Part shown: positions 16,965 through 25,271 of the stretch, in pieces | Layout: the number at the start of each line of letters is the position of its first letter | How positions within the stretch are numbered: the stretch's first letter is position 1 | DNA from: Bradyrhizobium sp. MOS002 | GTDB taxonomy: Bacteria; Pseudomonadota; Alphaproteobacteria; Rhizobiales; Xanthobacteraceae | Assembly: GCF_003020115.1 (NCBI RefSeq) | Contig: NZ_PYFX01000026.1 | Coordinates: 1 to 43,495, forward strand | Direction: 5' to 3' | DNA length: 43,495 nt | The notes under the pieces: model-generated | What the model was told of the DNA's origin: nothing | Databases searched by the model: none | Seen by the model: only the letters and a program-made list of their open reading frames with translations | Position numbers and translations under genes: made by a program

Positions 16965-17091
16965 GTCGTCCTGGCGAAAGCCAGGACCCATTACCCCAGG
17001 GAGGAGTTTGGCGAAGACCCGTCGTTCGGTACTCCGATCGAATGCAATCGATGGACCTCGCGGTATGGGTCCTGGCTTTCGCCAGGACGAC
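16965..17091. repeat. perfect 27-base inverted repeat, family B
   Basis: The arms 16965-16991 and 17065-17091 are exact inverted copies (27 of 27). Each arm contains its own small palindrome, CCTGGCGAAAGCCAGG. The 73-base loop has no gene. It lies between the convergent coiled-coil gene terminator and the mlaD-like gene end. The identity of the arms suggests a recent or actively maintained element. Confidence 0.85.
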
Positions 17092-17112
17092 GCCGGGGAA
17101 GCACGATTGCCG

Positions 17113-17991
17113 CTACTGCCGCCTCGGCGGCGCCGCGGGCTTCGGCGGCTCTGGCGGCGGCGGCGGAGCGGCCGGCGGCGCGCTGTTGCTGGCGCCGAAC
17201 AGGACGCGGGTCGGGTTGCGGTCGAAATTGATCACGGCGCGGCTGATGTCGCCGAGCGTGCGGCGGCCGTCGGTCATCAATGCGCCGGAGCGCTTGTCGA
17301 AATCGTCGGCCAGTTCGCGGATCGACTTCACCGCCTGAAACAGCTCGCCGCCGTCCTTGCCGCCGGCGAGCGTGTTGAGGCCGAGCATGAGGCTGTCGGC
17401 CTTGAGCATGACGCCGTCGACCTTGGCCATCACGCCGTCGATCTTCTCCGAGTTGCGGGCGAGCGAGTTGGTGAAGGTCTCCAGATTCTTCAGCGAGTTC
17501 TTCACCGACTCCTGATTGTCGGCGACGATCTTGTTGATGTTCTGGAGCGTGCCGCGGATCGCCTCGGTGACGTCCTGGAGCTTGTTGGGATCGGCCGTCA
17601 GGGTCGGGATGCCGTCCTCGTCGAGCGGCGGCGACGGCGCGGCCTCCTCGCCGCCCTTGAGCGAGATCGCGGCGACGCCGGTCAGGCCCTGGAATTCGAG
17701 CCCGACCAGGGTGTCCTTGCGGATCGGGGCGTTGTTCTCGACCATGGCGAGTGCGACAACCCGCCGCGGGTTGTCGAGCTTCACCGAGACCACCTCGCCT
17801 ACCCGGATACCGTTGAAATTGACGCTGCCGCCGTTGCGCAGGCCCGCGGCCGGGCCCTCGAACACGACGCGCAGGGGGCTGCGCTGTTTGGTTGTGTGCA
17901 ACGACTGAAACCACAGCACGAAGCCGATCGCAGCCGCGATCACCGCCAGCGTGAACGACCCGATCAGCACGTAATTTGCGCGCGTTTCCAT
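17113..17991 (-). CDS. MlaD-like MCE domain protein of a lipid ABC transporter
   Basis: The 292-residue protein has one N-terminal membrane helix (about residues 7-29), an MCE domain (about 38-115, with GLRNGGSVNFNGIRVGEV), a long helical region, and a C-terminal Pro/Ala-rich tail. MCE proteins bind lipids in the periplasm and hand them to or from the MlaE permease. It is the last gene of the permease-ATPase-MCE operon, 16 bases after the ATPase gene. The proline-rich tail (about 20 residues) is unusual in length and may cross the peptidoglycan or be disordered. Confidence 0.9.
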   Translation of the reverse strand: METRANYVLIGSFTLAVIAAAIGFVLWFQSLHTTKQRSPLRVVFEGPAAGLRNGGSVNFNGIRVGEVVSVKLDNPRRVVALAMVENNAPIRKDTLVGLEFQGLTGVAAISLKGGEEAAPSPPLDEDGIPTLTADPNKLQDVTEAIRGTLQNINKIVADNQESVKNSLKNLETFTNSLARNSEKIDGVMAKVDGVMLKADSLMLGLNTLAGGKDGGELFQAVKSIRELADDFDKRSGALMTDGRRTLGDISRAVINFDRNPTRVLFGASNSAPPAAPPPPPEPPKPAAPPRRQ

Positions 17992-18007
17992 CAGCTACTC
18001 CGGCACC

Positions 18008-18784
18008 TCAGCCCATCACCGCGCGAGCGCGCTTGCCATGGAAATATTGTCTCAGCCAGGGATGCTGCGAGGCCTGCATGTCGGCGATCGACCCTGCCGC
18101 AATGATCTTACCGTTCCCTAAAACGGCGATGCGGTCACATGCTGTGTAAAGGCTATCGAGATCGTGGGTTACCATGAAAACGGTCAGCCCCAAAGTCCGC
18201 TGCAGCGTCCTGACCAGCTCGTCGAAGTCGCCGGCGCCGATCGGGTCCAAGCCCGAGGTCGGCTCGTCCAGGAAGACGAGATCCGGGTCGAGCGACAGCG
18301 CGCGGGCCAGCGCCACGCGCTTGATCATGCCGCCCGAGAGTTCCGACGGAAAGCGATCCGCCACTTCGGGCTTGAGACCCACCATGGTGAGCTTGGCGAT
18401 GGTGATCTCGTCCATCAGCCGCTGCGACACCCGCAGATATTCGCGCATCGGAAACTGGATGTTCTGCCGCACCGTGAGCGAGGAGAACAGCGCGCCCTGC
18501 TGGAACAGCACGCCCCAGCGCCGCTCCACGTTGCGACGCTGCGACGTGTTGGAGGCATCCAGGTCGACGCCGAACACCTCGATGCTGCCAGCGACCTTCG
18601 GCACGAGGCCGATGATCGTGCGTGTCAGCACGGACTTGCCCGCGCCGGAAGGGCCGACGAAGCCAAGAATCTCGCCGCGCTTGACGTCGAGGTCCAGCCC
18701 GTCGAGCACGCGCGTCGCGCCGAACTGCACGGTGATGTCGCGGACGCGGATGATGGGGTTCTGGATCTCGCCTGCCATCGTCAC
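18008..18784 (-). CDS. MlaF-like ABC transporter ATP-binding protein
   Basis: The 258-residue ATPase has a Walker A GPSGAGKS (residues 44-51), an ABC signature LSGGMIKRVALARA and a Walker B LVFLDEPTSGLDP. The signature with GGMIKR is typical of the Mla/Mkl/Ttg2A lipid-transport subfamily. The first codon is GTG overlapping the permease stop (GTGA), showing translational coupling; an ATG two codons later (18778) is the alternative start. It powers lipid movement through the MlaE-like permease. Confidence 0.93.
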   Translation of the reverse strand: MTMAGEIQNPIIRVRDITVQFGATRVLDGLDLDVKRGEILGFVGPSGAGKSVLTRTIIGLVPKVAGSIEVFGVDLDASNTSQRRNVERRWGVLFQQGALFSSLTVRQNIQFPMREYLRVSQRLMDEITIAKLTMVGLKPEVADRFPSELSGGMIKRVALARALSLDPDLVFLDEPTSGLDPIGAGDFDELVRTLQRTLGLTVFMVTHDLDSLYTACDRIAVLGNGKIIAAGSIADMQASQHPWLRQYFHGKRARAVMG

Positions 18785-19914
18785 ATCCCGATCGAGGCGA
18801 AGAAGATGGCGAACACGCCATCCATGACGATGACGAAGAAGATACCCTTCACCACCGACGCCGTCGTGTGCTGACCGAGCGATTCCGCACTGCCCTGCAC
18901 GGCGAGGCCCTCGACGCAGGCGACGATGCCGATCACAGCGGCCATCACCGGTGCCTTGACGATGCCGACGATGAAATGGTCGATCGAGATGGCGTCGCGC
19001 AGGCGCAGCAGGAAGGCTTCGGGATCGACGCCGCCATAGAGCCAGGCGACGAGACCGCCGCCATAGAGCGCGGCCATCGCGCCGAGGAAGGCCAGGATCG
19101 GCAGCGCCAGCACCAGCGCCAGCATGCGCGGCAGCACCAGCACCTCGATCGGATCGAATCCCATGGTGCGCAGCGCGTCGATCTCTTCGCGCATTTTCAT
19201 CGAGCCAAGCTCGGCGGTGTAGGCGCTGCCCGAGCGGCCGGCGACCATGATCGCGACCAGCAGCACGCCGATCTCGCGCAGCACCAGCACGCCGAGCATG
19301 TCGACGACGAAGATGTCGGCGCCGAACCTGCGGAAATGGAAGATGCCCTGCTGGGCGATGATGCAGCCGATCAGGAAGGTGATCAGCACGACGATCGGCA
19401 CCGCGCGCCAGCAGACCTGCTCGAGATGATGCACGGTCGAGGTCAGGCGGAACGAGCGCGGGTGTATCAAGGTGCGCGCGCCCGCTGCGAGCACCGCGCC
19501 GAGCATGTCGATCAGGCCTGCGACCGTGCCGGCAATACCGGCCACGGTCTGGCCGATCTGCTCCAGCATGCCGGTGATGGTGACAGCACTGGTGTCGGTC
19601 ACGGGCATCGCCCTGACCCGCCGCACCTCGTCCACGAGGCTCGAATAATTGGCGGAGAGGCCGGCGATCTGCGTCTCGACGGCGCCCTGCGTCAGGCTGC
19701 GGCGCAGCCGCTCGATCAGCCAGGCGCCGAAGGTGTCGAGCTTGGAGACCTCGGAAACGTCGATGAAGATGCTTTGCGAGCCGCCGGCGAGCTTCTCGGC
19801 GTCAGCCACCATCCGCTCCAGGACCGGCGCGAAGCTCGCGGTCCAGGTTCCGGTGGCGCAGAGTGCCAGCGCATTGCCCTTGGCAATCCGTTCCAGCTTC
19901 GGATCGCCGTTCAA
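18781..19914 (-). CDS. MlaE-like permease with N-terminal STAS domain
   Basis: The 377-residue protein combines an N-terminal STAS-like domain (about residues 1-115) with a C-terminal MlaE/YrbE permease of about five to six membrane helices, including the family segment GRSGSAYTAELGSMKMREEIDALR. In E. coli the STAS protein MlaB is separate; here it is fused, so the operon needs no mlaB. No periplasmic MlaC or outer-membrane MlaA gene is nearby. The start appears to be TTG at 19914, since no ATG or GTG precedes it before an in-frame stop; GGGAG lies about eight bases upstream. It is the first gene of the operon. Confidence 0.9.
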   Translation of the reverse strand: MNGDPKLERIAKGNALALCATGTWTASFAPVLERMVADAEKLAGGSQSIFIDVSEVSKLDTFGAWLIERLRRSLTQGAVETQIAGLSANYSSLVDEVRRVRAMPVTDTSAVTITGMLEQIGQTVAGIAGTVAGLIDMLGAVLAAGARTLIHPRSFRLTSTVHHLEQVCWRAVPIVVLITFLIGCIIAQQGIFHFRRFGADIFVVDMLGVLVLREIGVLLVAIMVAGRSGSAYTAELGSMKMREEIDALRTMGFDPIEVLVLPRMLALVLALPILAFLGAMAALYGGGLVAWLYGGVDPEAFLLRLRDAISIDHFIVGIVKAPVMAAVIGIVACVEGLAVQGSAESLGQHTTASVVKGIFFVIVMDGVFAIFFASIGM

Positions 19915-19999
19915 GATGTCCGCTCCCGTGCCGGGGCGCGAGAAACGGATGAAATCAGATGGTTGCGCACGCGCCCTTACCCAGAGAAGGTATCCCCAA

Positions 20000-20030
20000 C
20001 TGGTTAACCTTAGTTGCTAGAGGTAACCAG
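20000..20030. promoter_or_regulatory. inverted repeat in the divergent mla / epimerase promoter region
   Basis: CTGGTTAACCT (20000-20010) and AGGTAACCAG (20021-20030) form an inverted pair with one bulged base. It lies between the permease start (19914, minus) and the epimerase start (20058, plus), so a bound protein could affect both. The regulator is unknown. Confidence 0.35.
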
Positions 20031-20057
20031 CAGGTTCAGATTTCGCCAGAGTTCAAA

Positions 20058-21053
20058 ATGACTTCCAGCAAAGTTCCTGCCCTCGCCGCGCGAATCGAGC
20101 GCTTTCCCATCGCGGGCAGTTTCATCATCAGCCGGGGCGCCAAGACCGAGGCCGTCACGGTCGTGGCCGAGGTCAGCCGGGACGGCCTGACCGGCCGCGG
20201 CGAATGCGTGCCCTATCCCCGCTATGGCGAGACGCCCGAGGCGACCCTTGCCGCCATCCAGGCCATGCAGGCGGCCGTGGCCGGCGGCCTCACCCGCCGG
20301 GCCTTGCAAGCCGCCATGCCGCCCGGCGCGGCCCGCAACGCGCTGGATTGTGCCCTGATCGATCTGGAAGCCAAGACGGCCGGCGTCCGCGCCTGGAGCC
20401 TGCTCGACCGCCCCGCGCCGGGCGAACGCACCACGGCTTACACGATCTCGCTGGGCACGCCCGAGGCCATGGCGGCGGCGACCGCCAAAGCGGCGCACCG
20501 GCCGCTGCTCAAGATCAAGCTCGGCGGCGACGGCGACGGGGAGCGGATCGCCGCGGTACGCAACGCCGCTCCCGAATCCGAGCTGATCGTGGATGCCAAC
20601 GAGGCCTGGACCGAGGCCAATCTGGAGCACAATCTTGCGGCCTGCGAGGCCGTCGGCGTCACCCTGGTCGAGCAGCCGCTCCCCGCGGGCCAAGACGACG
20701 CGCTGGCGCGGATCAAGCGGCCGCTCGTGGTCTGCGCCGACGAGAGCGTGCACGACCGCCACTCGCTCGCACTTCTGCGTGAGCGCTACGACGCCGTGAA
20801 CATCAAGCTCGACAAGACCGGCGGCCTCACCGAGGCGCTGGCGATGGCCGATGTGGCTCAGGCGCTCGGCTTCGAGATCATGATCGGCTGCATGGTCGCG
20901 ACCTCGCTGTCAATGGCGCCGGCGATGCTGGTGACGCCGGAGGCGCGCTTCGTCGATCTCGACGGCCCGCTGCTGCTGGCGCACGACCGCGATCATGGGC
21001 TTCGTTACGATGACAGCCTGGTCTACCCGCCGGACTCGTCGCTCTGGGGCTGA
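20058..21053 (+). CDS. dipeptide epimerase (L-Ala-D/L-Glu epimerase type)
   Basis: The 331-residue enolase-superfamily protein has the muconate-lactonising subgroup residues: KIK at K152/K154, an acidic metal site in IVDANEAW and VEQPLP, ADES, and the second catalytic lysine in NIKLDKTGG. These fit the dipeptide epimerases that act on L-Ala-D-Glu from recycled peptidoglycan. Other dipeptide specificities exist, so substrate is inferred. The start at 20058 aligns with family N-termini; an upstream ATG at 19959 would add 33 residues spanning the inverted repeat. Its 3' end overlaps the convergent MFS gene by 31 bases. The MFS neighbour could import or export a related compound. Confidence 0.88.
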   Translation: MTSSKVPALAARIERFPIAGSFIISRGAKTEAVTVVAEVSRDGLTGRGECVPYPRYGETPEATLAAIQAMQAAVAGGLTRRALQAAMPPGAARNALDCALIDLEAKTAGVRAWSLLDRPAPGERTTAYTISLGTPEAMAAATAKAAHRPLLKIKLGGDGDGERIAAVRNAAPESELIVDANEAWTEANLEHNLAACEAVGVTLVEQPLPAGQDDALARIKRPLVVCADESVHDRHSLALLRERYDAVNIKLDKTGGLTEALAMADVAQALGFEIMIGCMVATSLSMAPAMLVTPEARFVDLDGPLLLAHDRDHGLRYDDSLVYPPDSSLWG

Positions 21054-22219
21054 GCCTTGAGCCGGTGCCGCGCCGACCAGATCACAAGCGCGCCGCCGGC
21101 GGCCATCGCAGCCATGACGTAATAGAGGCCATCGCCGATGCGGGCGTAGATCGCCCCTGACGCGATCGAGGTGGTCGCACCCAGCAGCCCGTTGCACGCG
21201 GCGTAATAGCCCTGCCCCCGCGCGATCTGATGCGACGGCACGCGCTGCACCAGCAGACTCATCGTGCCGAGGATGGTCATCCCGAAGGTCAGGCCGTGGC
21301 CGAGTTGCACGACCGCGAGCAGCGCGAGCGGCGGATCGTGTGCGGTGACGACCCAGCGCACGACCGCGCTCGCGCCCCCGATCGCCATGAGCGAGGACGG
21401 GTGCAGCGAGAAGCGCGGCGATAGCGCGAACACGACGATCTCGGCGATCACCCCTAACGTCCAGAGGCCCGCGATCGTCAGCCCGCCGAGGCCGTGGGCC
21501 TGCCAGTTGATGGCCGAAAACGTATAATACGCGACGTGACTGCCCTGGATCAGCGCGGCCGAAACGATGATGGCCCAGAAGCCGGCATCGCGCAGCAGCG
21601 CCTTGCTGGCGTGCGCCGCAATCGTCCTTCGCCTGACATCGTCAAGCGGCTGCAGCAGCATGCCGGCGGCGACCGCAATCACGGCCCAGGCGACGATGAC
21701 CCAGATCAGATCGCGCGCCGCGATGTGGTCTACGAGATAGCCGCAGGCGAGCGAGCCGGCCGCCAAGGCTGCCGAGCCCCACAGCCGCACCGGCCCGTAA
21801 TCGAGCCCGTAGCGGGCGACACCGCGCAGCGCATAGGCGTCGGTGAGCGGCATGGTCGGCGTCCACATCATGCAGGTCAGCGCATAGATCAGGAACAGCG
21901 CCAGCGGCTGCTGCTGCAAGCCGACCGCCGTGAACCCGATCGCCGTCGCCAGCACGGACACCATCATGCCGGCGCGAATCGCATGTCTCTTTTCGGCAAA
22001 GGCGGTCATCTGCGGCAGCGTGGTGAAGCGCGTGATCGCCGGCAGCGCGTTGATGAGGCCGATCCAGGCCGCGTCGATGCCGATCGCCTTCAGCCAGACC
22101 GGAAAGAACGGCAGATGCGTTCCCGACACCGCGAACACGGCCGAATAGAACAGCGCGAGGCTCACGGCGAATCGCCGCTTCTGAGATGCTGCGATGGGGA
22201 TTTGTGATTCGGGTGCCAT
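21023..22219 (-). CDS. MFS transporter (HcaT/MFS_1-like)
   Basis: The 398-residue protein has about 12 membrane helices, starting right after a short MAPESQIPIAASQKRR head. Motifs such as LPFFPVWLKAIG near the first helix and ALRGVARYGLDYGPVRLWGS match the 3-phenylpropionate permease/nucleoside symporter-like branch. Substrate is unknown. The start at 22219 is where the family N-terminus begins; a longer frame to 22555 enters the next gene on the opposite strand. The last ten codons overlap the 3' end of the epimerase gene on the other strand, so neither gene can change its tail freely. Confidence 0.85.
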   Translation of the reverse strand: MAPESQIPIAASQKRRFAVSLALFYSAVFAVSGTHLPFFPVWLKAIGIDAAWIGLINALPAITRFTTLPQMTAFAEKRHAIRAGMMVSVLATAIGFTAVGLQQQPLALFLIYALTCMMWTPTMPLTDAYALRGVARYGLDYGPVRLWGSAALAAGSLACGYLVDHIAARDLIWVIVAWAVIAVAAGMLLQPLDDVRRRTIAAHASKALLRDAGFWAIIVSAALIQGSHVAYYTFSAINWQAHGLGGLTIAGLWTLGVIAEIVVFALSPRFSLHPSSLMAIGGASAVVRWVVTAHDPPLALLAVVQLGHGLTFGMTILGTMSLLVQRVPSHQIARGQGYYAACNGLLGATTSIASGAIYARIGDGLYYVMAAMAAGGALVIWSARHRLKAQPQSDESGG

Positions 22220-22294
22220 CAAACCAATTGCGATTCGGTCGATATCGTGGTGATCGTTACTGTAACGCGTGGTGATTTGCGCGACGAGATTGAC

Positions 22295-23692
22295 ATGGCC
22301 AACGAAGCATTCGCCCTCTCGCCTATGTCTGCCCGCGCGGCCGAGCCGAACGAGCAGGATTACGACGCGATCCGCGAGGCCTTCCTGGAGACCGCGCGCG
22401 GCCGCTGGTTCCTCGGCGAATACGCCAAGCGCAACCGCAATGCCGACACCCGCATGGTGCTCGACGCGGTCGCGAAAATCGAAGAAACCCTTGCGGCACA
22501 GCGCCAACCCGTCGTGGAGGACCGCCTGCCCGAGGCGCTGGTCGCGATCCGGCACGCGATCCGCGAAGCCGAGACGATCGCGATCGCAGCGTTCGATCCC
22601 GCGGCGATCGAGGCAAGCCTCGCGCCGATCCCGCGCGGCCTGCGCATCATCAAGGAGATCTCCTGGCGCTGGCGCGAGATCGGCGCCGACGGGCGAATCT
22701 GCGACCTGATTGATTCGCAGCTCGCCTCCATCGAGGCGGCCTGCGCGCAGGTTTCGACCATCGACCCCCGCGCCGACCTCAAGGCCGCATTCGACCTGCT
22801 CAAGGACCGGATCGACCAGACCGACGCTGACTCAACGCCGCAGGCCGCGCGCCCCTCGCCGGCTCCGGTGCAGGAGGCGCCGTCGCCCGTTGCGGAAGCT
22901 CCGCTGCCGGAGGCCGCGCCTGCGGCGATGGCCAGCGAAGCACCCGTGGCTTGTACGGGGGCGCCGCAGGACATCGCAGAGGCAATCAAGCCCGAAGCCG
23001 CCGTGGAAGCGGCCGGAATCGTCGCCGAGGCCTTCTCCGTTGCCGAGCAGGCGACGGACGCCGCGCTCGAGCCGGAGACCGTCGCCGAGAGCCGGATCGC
23101 GCCTGAAGACATCGCTTTTGAAGAGCCGGCCACTGAGGCCTTCGCGGAGGTGACGGACGAATTTTCGCTCGATGCCGCCGCCGAAGCCGAGGACGAAGCC
23201 ATCCTCGAGGCCATTGCGCTGGAGATGGCCGCGCCCGATCCGGAATTCGACGAGATCATCGGACCGGTCGAGATCGAAGCGACGGTTCCGGAGCCGGTGG
23301 TTGCGGAGGCCGCAGCGCCCATTGCAGCCGAGATACCGGAGCCGATCGCACCGGAGCCGGCCGCAGCCGAGCCAGTCGCCGCCGCAGCGGTCGTGGAGGA
23401 GCCCGTAGAGGAAGCGCCGATCGCGATGGAATCGCTGGCGCGCCTCACCAACGCCATTGCGGAAGCCGCCGCCGAAGTGATGGAGCAGCCGGCGCCGGTC
23501 ATGGCGGCCACCGCGACATTCGGCGCAGCGCAGGCCACGACGCTGCCGATGACGTCGCCGGTTCCGGAAGCCTCACTTGGCGCCACCATCCTCGCCAGCG
23601 GCATCCTGCAAAAGCCCCGCGCCGCCGCCAACGATCCCATGGCGCCGATCCGCCGCATGACCCAGGCCGAGAAGATCGCGTTCTTCTCGTAG
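22295..23692 (+). CDS. Pro/Ala/Glu-rich protein of unknown function
   Basis: The product has 465 residues. Residues about 10-180 look globular and helical (EQDYDAIREAFLETARGRWF, LRIIKEISWRWREIG), while 185-445 are low-complexity, acidic and rich in Ala, Pro, Glu and Val. The protein ends with a distinct basic-aromatic tail, PIRRMTQAEKIAFFS, that looks conserved in style and may be a docking peptide. No signal peptide or membrane helix is seen. I recognise no characterised family. The start at 22295 is chosen because sequence upstream is not protein-like; a start at 22247 is possible. Confidence 0.75.
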   Translation: MANEAFALSPMSARAAEPNEQDYDAIREAFLETARGRWFLGEYAKRNRNADTRMVLDAVAKIEETLAAQRQPVVEDRLPEALVAIRHAIREAETIAIAAFDPAAIEASLAPIPRGLRIIKEISWRWREIGADGRICDLIDSQLASIEAACAQVSTIDPRADLKAAFDLLKDRIDQTDADSTPQAARPSPAPVQEAPSPVAEAPLPEAAPAAMASEAPVACTGAPQDIAEAIKPEAAVEAAGIVAEAFSVAEQATDAALEPETVAESRIAPEDIAFEEPATEAFAEVTDEFSLDAAAEAEDEAILEAIALEMAAPDPEFDEIIGPVEIEATVPEPVVAEAAAPIAAEIPEPIAPEPAAAEPVAAAAVVEEPVEEAPIAMESLARLTNAIAEAAAEVMEQPAPVMAATATFGAAQATTLPMTSPVPEASLGATILASGILQKPRAAANDPMAPIRRMTQAEKIAFFS

Positions 23693-23712
23693 GGGGATGC
23701 GGCCTGCTCCGT

Positions 23713-23834
23713 CTCGTGTCCCGGACAAGCGAAGCGCAGATCCGCGACCCAGGAGCCACAGCTTCCGTCGCAACTTGGGCCCCGGCTCTGCAGCGCACCG
23801 TCAAAGAGACGCTGCGCTGCGTCCGGCGCACGAG
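23713..23834. repeat. intergenic palindromic repeat, family C
   Basis: CTCGTGTCCCGGAC (23713-23726) and GTCCGGCGCACGAG (23821-23834) are inverted copies with two mismatches. The interior resembles a common Bradyrhizobium element with CTGGGTC/GGGCCCCGG segments. It sits directly before a second palindrome, so two elements are stacked in this gap. Confidence 0.5.
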
Positions 23835-23860
23835 AGCGGAGTGAGGAAAACACTCTCGCC

Positions 23861-23938
23861 GTCATTACGAGCGCAGCGAAGCAATCCAGAGTCTTTCCGC
23901 GGCAAAAGTCTGGATTGCTTCGCTGCGCTCGCAATGAC
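23861..23938. repeat. intergenic palindromic repeat, family D
   Basis: Arms 23861-23890 and 23909-23938 are 30-base inverted copies with one mismatch, and each contains GAGCGCAGCGAAGC. The loop is 18 bases. It lies 12 bases from the end of the convergent small-protein gene and could act as a transcript 3' stabiliser. Confidence 0.8.
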
Positions 23939-23950
23939 GGATCAGCGAGA

Positions 23951-24310
23951 TCACCCGCAATTCCACACCGCGCCGATCGGCGTTCGCGTCCAGCACGGGC
24001 CAAAACTGCCGCCGTTGTAGCGGCCGCCGCCGAAGCCAGGCCGGCCGAAATAGCGCCACTCACCGTCCCAGCCGAAATATTGGGGGACCGGATCGATGTA
24101 CCAATGGCGCCGGTCGCTGGGCGACATCCGCCGCATCGCTTCCTTCTGCTTGTAGAGCGGAATGCTGTTGCTCAGCGGCTGGCGATAGCCCGGCAGGAAG
24201 CCGTAGCCATGCCAGGCTTGCTTGGGGCGCTTTTGGATTGAAGCAGCCGGCGCGACAGCCGGCAGCAGCGATAGGACGATAGCGACAGATAGACACATAA
24301 GGCGCGACAT
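23951..24310 (-). CDS. small exported Gly/Arg/Trp-rich protein of unknown function
   Basis: The 119-residue product begins with a signal peptide (MSRLMCLSVAIVLSLLPAVA, cleavage likely after PAA). The mature part is rich in aromatic residues, glycine and arginine, with the patterns DRRHWYIDPVPQYFGWDGEW and PGFGGGRYNGGSFGPC, and ends CWTRTPIGAVWNCG with two cysteines near the C-terminus. The start at 24310 is set by the signal peptide; a start at 24346 adds 12 residues. No family recognised. Confidence 0.7.
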   Translation of the reverse strand: MSRLMCLSVAIVLSLLPAVAPAASIQKRPKQAWHGYGFLPGYRQPLSNSIPLYKQKEAMRRMSPSDRRHWYIDPVPQYFGWDGEWRYFGRPGFGGGRYNGGSFGPCWTRTPIGAVWNCG

Positions 24311-24431
24311 GGACCGACCATAGACAGTCGGATGCGGGCAGGCCATTCAAATTCGGGTGGGCGATGTAACAAAGCCACCGCGAAACCGAAGAGATCGGGA
24401 ACGGAAATCCATCACCGAGGGGCAAGGAAAC

Positions 24432-24749
24432 ATGATTGGCGAAGTGATTGTCATTGGCGATCTGCAATTGCGTGACGGCGCCTCTGTCGACGAACACGAC
24501 CGGCTCGGCGCGCGCATGTACGACATCGTCAGCCGTCTTCCCGGCTTTGTGTCGGTCAAGTCGTTCAAGGCCGACGACGGCGAGGAGCTCACCGTGTTCC
24601 GTTTTGCCTCGGAGGAAGCGCTCGAAGCCTGGCGCACTCACCCTGAACATGTCGAGACGATGAAGCGGGGACATGCCGAATTCTACGCCAGCGGCTTCCT
24701 GCAGATCTGCAAGGTGATCCGCGAGGTCGGACCATTCGAGCACGCGTGA
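24432..24749 (+). CDS. antibiotic-biosynthesis-monooxygenase (ABM) domain protein
   Basis: The 105-residue protein fits the dimeric ferredoxin-like ABM/EthD fold: a first strand (MIGEVIVIGDLQL), the helix with DRLGARMYDIVSRLPGFVSVKSF, then ELTVFRFASEEALEAWRTHPEHVETMKRG. The WRTHPEH segment is the usual family motif. Members include haem-degrading monooxygenases and proteins of unknown role, so function is open. The start at 24432 follows GGGGCAAGGAAAC, a suitable ribosome binding site. It is divergent from the small exported-protein gene. Confidence 0.8.
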   Translation: MIGEVIVIGDLQLRDGASVDEHDRLGARMYDIVSRLPGFVSVKSFKADDGEELTVFRFASEEALEAWRTHPEHVETMKRGHAEFYASGFLQICKVIREVGPFEHA

Positions 24750-24779
24750 CGCCGTCCCGCACCGTTCAATCGTGCGCTG

Positions 24780-25223
24780 CTAGCTGATCACGCCCTTCCT
24801 GATCAGAAAGCATCCGTAGCTGCTGCTGTCCCCGACCTGCACGACGCCAAAGCTGGCTGCCGCTGCGCGATAAAAATCCGGCCGCGTGAGTTTTCCGGGC
24901 GTGACGGGGCTGCCGACGGCACGCTCGATCTCGGCGAGCACCGCGCGCTGTACGTCGGGGACGCGGCCGGGATCGTCGACCGGCATCATCACGCGCACCG
25001 GATCAGGATCGAAATCGTCGAGCGGGTAGACCGACATGATGGCGCGAATCGCGGTCTCCATGCTCATGCCCGACAACTGGATCAGGCGCTGCGAATGCGT
25101 GCTCTGCGCGATGCGTGCCGCCGGGTGGTTGGCATCGACGAAAGCGAGGTCGTCGCCATGGCCCATGGACGCCAGCAGCCAGAGCAGGTCGGGCGTGAGG
25201 ATCGGATCGATGGATTTCAGCAT
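24780..25223 (-). CDS. RbsD/FucU-family sugar mutarotase
   Basis: The 147-residue protein has the RbsD/FucU hallmark GHGDDLAFVDANHPA (residues 21-35), containing the catalytic histidine H22, and a C-terminal YGCFLIRKG. The family interconverts pyranose/furanose or anomers of ribose or fucose-like sugars; its length fits FucU better than RbsD. No sugar transporter or kinase is adjacent, so the substrate is unknown. The start at 25223 is set by the family N-terminus. Two CRP-like sites lie 49-89 bases upstream, in the region shared with the caspase-like gene. Confidence 0.88.
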   Translation of the reverse strand: MLKSIDPILTPDLLWLLASMGHGDDLAFVDANHPAARIAQSTHSQRLIQLSGMSMETAIRAIMSVYPLDDFDPDPVRVMMPVDDPGRVPDVQRAVLAEIERAVGSPVTPGKLTRPDFYRAAAASFGVVQVGDSSSYGCFLIRKGVIS

Positions 25224-25271
25224 GTGACGGACTGTCCTCCCATTGGGCGCCCACCTCGGCATGTTCCAAGC

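Noticed and set aside
22360..24063. 567-codon minus-strand Ser/Ala-rich frame
   Set aside because: It crosses a palindromic repeat and sits antisense to the Pro/Ala/Glu-rich gene; Ser/Ala richness is the mirror of that gene's GC-rich codons.
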